NCBI RefSeq assembly: GCF_014205845.1
Contig: NZ_JACHCR010000030.1
Span: 19,600-83,599 of the forward strand
Direction of reading: 5' to 3'
From: Mucilaginibacter cryoferens
GTDB lineage: Bacteria; Bacteroidota; Bacteroidia; Sphingobacteriales; Sphingobacteriaceae
Length of the DNA stretch: 64,000 nucleotides
The notes beneath the pieces are model-generated. The model was not told where the DNA came from. It searched no databases and saw only the letters and a program-made list of their open reading frames with translations. The translations under genes and the position numbers were made by a program. Position 1 is the first letter of the stretch. Every line of letters begins with the position of its first letter. Positions 62,678 to 64,000 of this stretch are shown here, in pieces.

Positions 62678-63778
62678 ATGAAAAAATTATTTACAAAATT
62701 CCTGGCATTCGGCGGTATCGGACTGCTTATGCTGGCATCATGTAAAAAAGATGATAGTAATAAGGTTGTGGCATTGGTATCAACCGCAAAAGGTACCCTT
62801 ACAGCAAGTACAACCACCCCTGCCTTAAGCAAAGCCCACCTTACCGATGATGCAATAACATTCAATATAAAATCGCCAAATTACGGATTTAATGCAGGTG
62901 TAAGCAATACTATACAAATAAGTACAACAGCCGATTTCGCCACCGTAAAAGAGGCATCATTAAATGTAAAAGATGTTTCGAAAATTTTTAACGTTGCGGA
63001 TTTTAACAACTTGTTGTTGGCTTTGAATCTACCCGGAGGCATTTCAACAACTGTACAGGTACGTCTAAAAACACAAATAACAGGTTCGCCTGTCGCTCCT
63101 ACCTATTCAAACGTTGTTACATTAACCGTTACTCCATTTAACCTGCAGGCCTCTATTTATTTAGCAGGTGCCTATGAAGGTTGGGCAGTACCAAGTGTTA
63201 ACGTTGACAGCCTTGTATCACAAACCGGAAATGGCATTTATATCGGTATCATTAACTTTACAGCAGGTAATCTTGAATTCAAAATTTTACCCGGCAACAA
63301 AAACTATGATGGAAACTATGGAGCCGACGGAGCTGGGAAAATAACTCAGGGTACCGGCAATCCACCCAATTTAGCTGCACCTTTAGCAGGTTTAACCTTT
63401 ATAACGGTTGATATAAATGCTAAAACCATTGTATATACTCCTGTTACCTATTATTATAGTGCTATAGGTGACGCTACACCTGGTGTCGCCTGGAACACCG
63501 ATACTGATTTAAAATATGATAATGGTAATGAAGCGTGGGTAGGCAATATTCCGTTTACAATTGGAGGCTTTAAAGTAAGACGTAATCATGACTGGGGTAT
63601 TAGCTACGGAACAGTTGCCACACCAGATGGCGTTTCCTTAACCTCAGCAAGTGGTGGAAACATCCCTATTACTGCCGCCGGCACATACAGCTTTAGCTTT
63701 AAGCTTAATGCAACAGTTGGCAAAACAGCTGCCGATAACAATAACACATCTGCAACTTACACTTTGGTTAAAAAATAA
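62678..63778 (+). CDS. susE: SusE-like surface glycan-binding lipoprotein
   Basis: A 366-residue surface lipoprotein (Cys22 in LASC). Residues 30-160 match the SusE N-terminal domain (beta-sandwich). Two C-terminal repeats resemble SusE/SusF starch-binding modules: LAGAYEGWAVPSVN then GNLEFKILPGNKNYD, and a second one with AIGDATPGVAWNTDTDLKY and IGGFKVRRNHDWGISYG. Its presence suggests an alpha-glucan target, by analogy with starch utilisation in Bacteroides. No glycoside hydrolase is visible in the window. Confidence 0.88.
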   Translation: MKKLFTKFLAFGGIGLLMLASCKKDDSNKVVALVSTAKGTLTASTTTPALSKAHLTDDAITFNIKSPNYGFNAGVSNTIQISTTADFATVKEASLNVKDVSKIFNVADFNNLLLALNLPGGISTTVQVRLKTQITGSPVAPTYSNVVTLTVTPFNLQASIYLAGAYEGWAVPSVNVDSLVSQTGNGIYIGIINFTAGNLEFKILPGNKNYDGNYGADGAGKITQGTGNPPNLAAPLAGLTFITVDINAKTIVYTPVTYYYSAIGDATPGVAWNTDTDLKYDNGNEAWVGNIPFTIGGFKVRRNHDWGISYGTVATPDGVSLTSASGGNIPITAAGTYSFSFKLNATVGKTAADNNNTSATYTLVKK

Positions 63779-63802
63779 TTTATTTAAGGTTGATTGATTT
63801 GA

Positions 63803-63838
63803 GAGGCCCGCCCGGTGAAAACCAGCGGGTCTTTTTTT
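63803..63838 (+). terminator. Terminator after susE
   Basis: Imperfect stem GGCCCGCCCGG / CCAGCGGGTC followed by TTTTTTT. Confidence 0.8.
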
Positions 63839-63840
63839 GG

Positions 63841-64000
63841 TCATTGGTCATTGGTCATTGGTCATTGGTCATTGGTCATTGGTCATTGGTCATTGGTCAT
63901 TGGTCATTGGTCATTGGTCATTGGTCATTGGTCATTGGTCATTGGTCATTGGTCATTGGTCATTGGTCATTGGTCATTGGTCATTGGTCATTGGTCATTG
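63841..64000. repeat. TCATTGG heptamer array, runs off window end
   Basis: Twenty-two perfect TCATTGG units plus six bases to the window edge, starting just after the susE terminator. The real array is longer. No coding role seen. The related 8-bp TTCATTGG array is at 18517. Confidence 0.95.

Noticed and set aside
63841..64000. CRISPR array at the window end
   Set aside because: Units are 7 bp and perfect with no spacers; it is a simple tandem repeat.

Overview
The window looks like chromosomal DNA of a Bacteroidota species, most likely Sphingobacteriaceae (Mucilaginibacter/Pedobacter-like). The basis is a SusC/SusD/SusE operon, a MacB-type FtsX permease, the DUF4290-murA pair, a Bacteroidota-type MurA, MG2/alpha-2-macroglobulin proteins with embedded SusC-type plug sequences, and many relaxed lipoprotein signals. 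This placement rests on protein families I recognise; no database search was run. I saw no rRNA, tRNA, CRISPR array, prophage or intact transposase gene.

Layout. 1-6.7 kb is a scarred region. An FtsX-type permease has its last 272 codons plus 3' flank tandemly duplicated (996 bp unit), and the duplication ends exactly at the end of a 128-bp inverted-repeat element. The same element edge truncates a small opposite-strand gene. Three copies of a second repeat family, a large hairpin repeat and 102-bp direct repeats follow, mixed with small unknown genes, a GNAT acetyltransferase and a dipeptide-epimerase-like enolase. 6.7-12.5 kb is core: DUF4290 protein, MurA (Asp in place of the fosfomycin-target Cys), a GT39-like membrane glycosyltransferase and a cystathionine beta-synthase with CBS domains. 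12.7-18.5 kb is one 1947-codon secreted alpha-2-macroglobulin-like protein carrying a carboxypeptidase-D-like domain and a SusC-type plug. 18.7-23.5 kb, minus strand, holds AMP nucleosidase, ClpX, ClpP and trigger factor. 23.5-27 kb holds a diheme cytochrome c, a head-GIN lipoprotein and two paralogous secreted GIN-like proteins; a third paralog lies at 53.6 kb.

27.5-41.7 kb is a mosaic: TIM-barrel isomerase, unknown polytopic membrane protein, M28 peptidase plus GNAT, tandem lipoprotein paralogs, a second MG2/plug protein, DUF1761, TMEM175, DUF6526, aldo-keto reductase and YciI. 41.9-53 kb holds galactokinase, a TrmH-type methyltransferase, YdeI-like, VOC and sugar acetyltransferase genes, a coupled DUF2809/MpaB-like/DUF817 operon, a CDF transporter, small secreted proteins, PpnP and YbjQ. 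54.5-57.6 kb holds RecQ and a CBM48-like/esterase protein. From 57.9 kb to the end is susC-susD-susE, divergent from the esterase across a perfect 24-bp palindrome of LacI-operator type. The window ends inside a perfect TCATTGG heptamer array.

The best candidates for something undescribed are: (1) a GTAAC-N16-CGTC ECF-sigma-like promoter and leader kept upstream of three dispersed paralogous secreted proteins, two adjacent and one 27 kb away; (2) the alpha-2-macroglobulin/SusC-plug chimera, with an intact CxEQ thioester motif and no beta-barrel; (3) the inverted-repeat element whose edge coincides with a tandem duplication breakpoint and a gene truncation; and (4) the DUF2809/MpaB-like/DUF817 operon. 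None is proven to be a new system from sequence alone.
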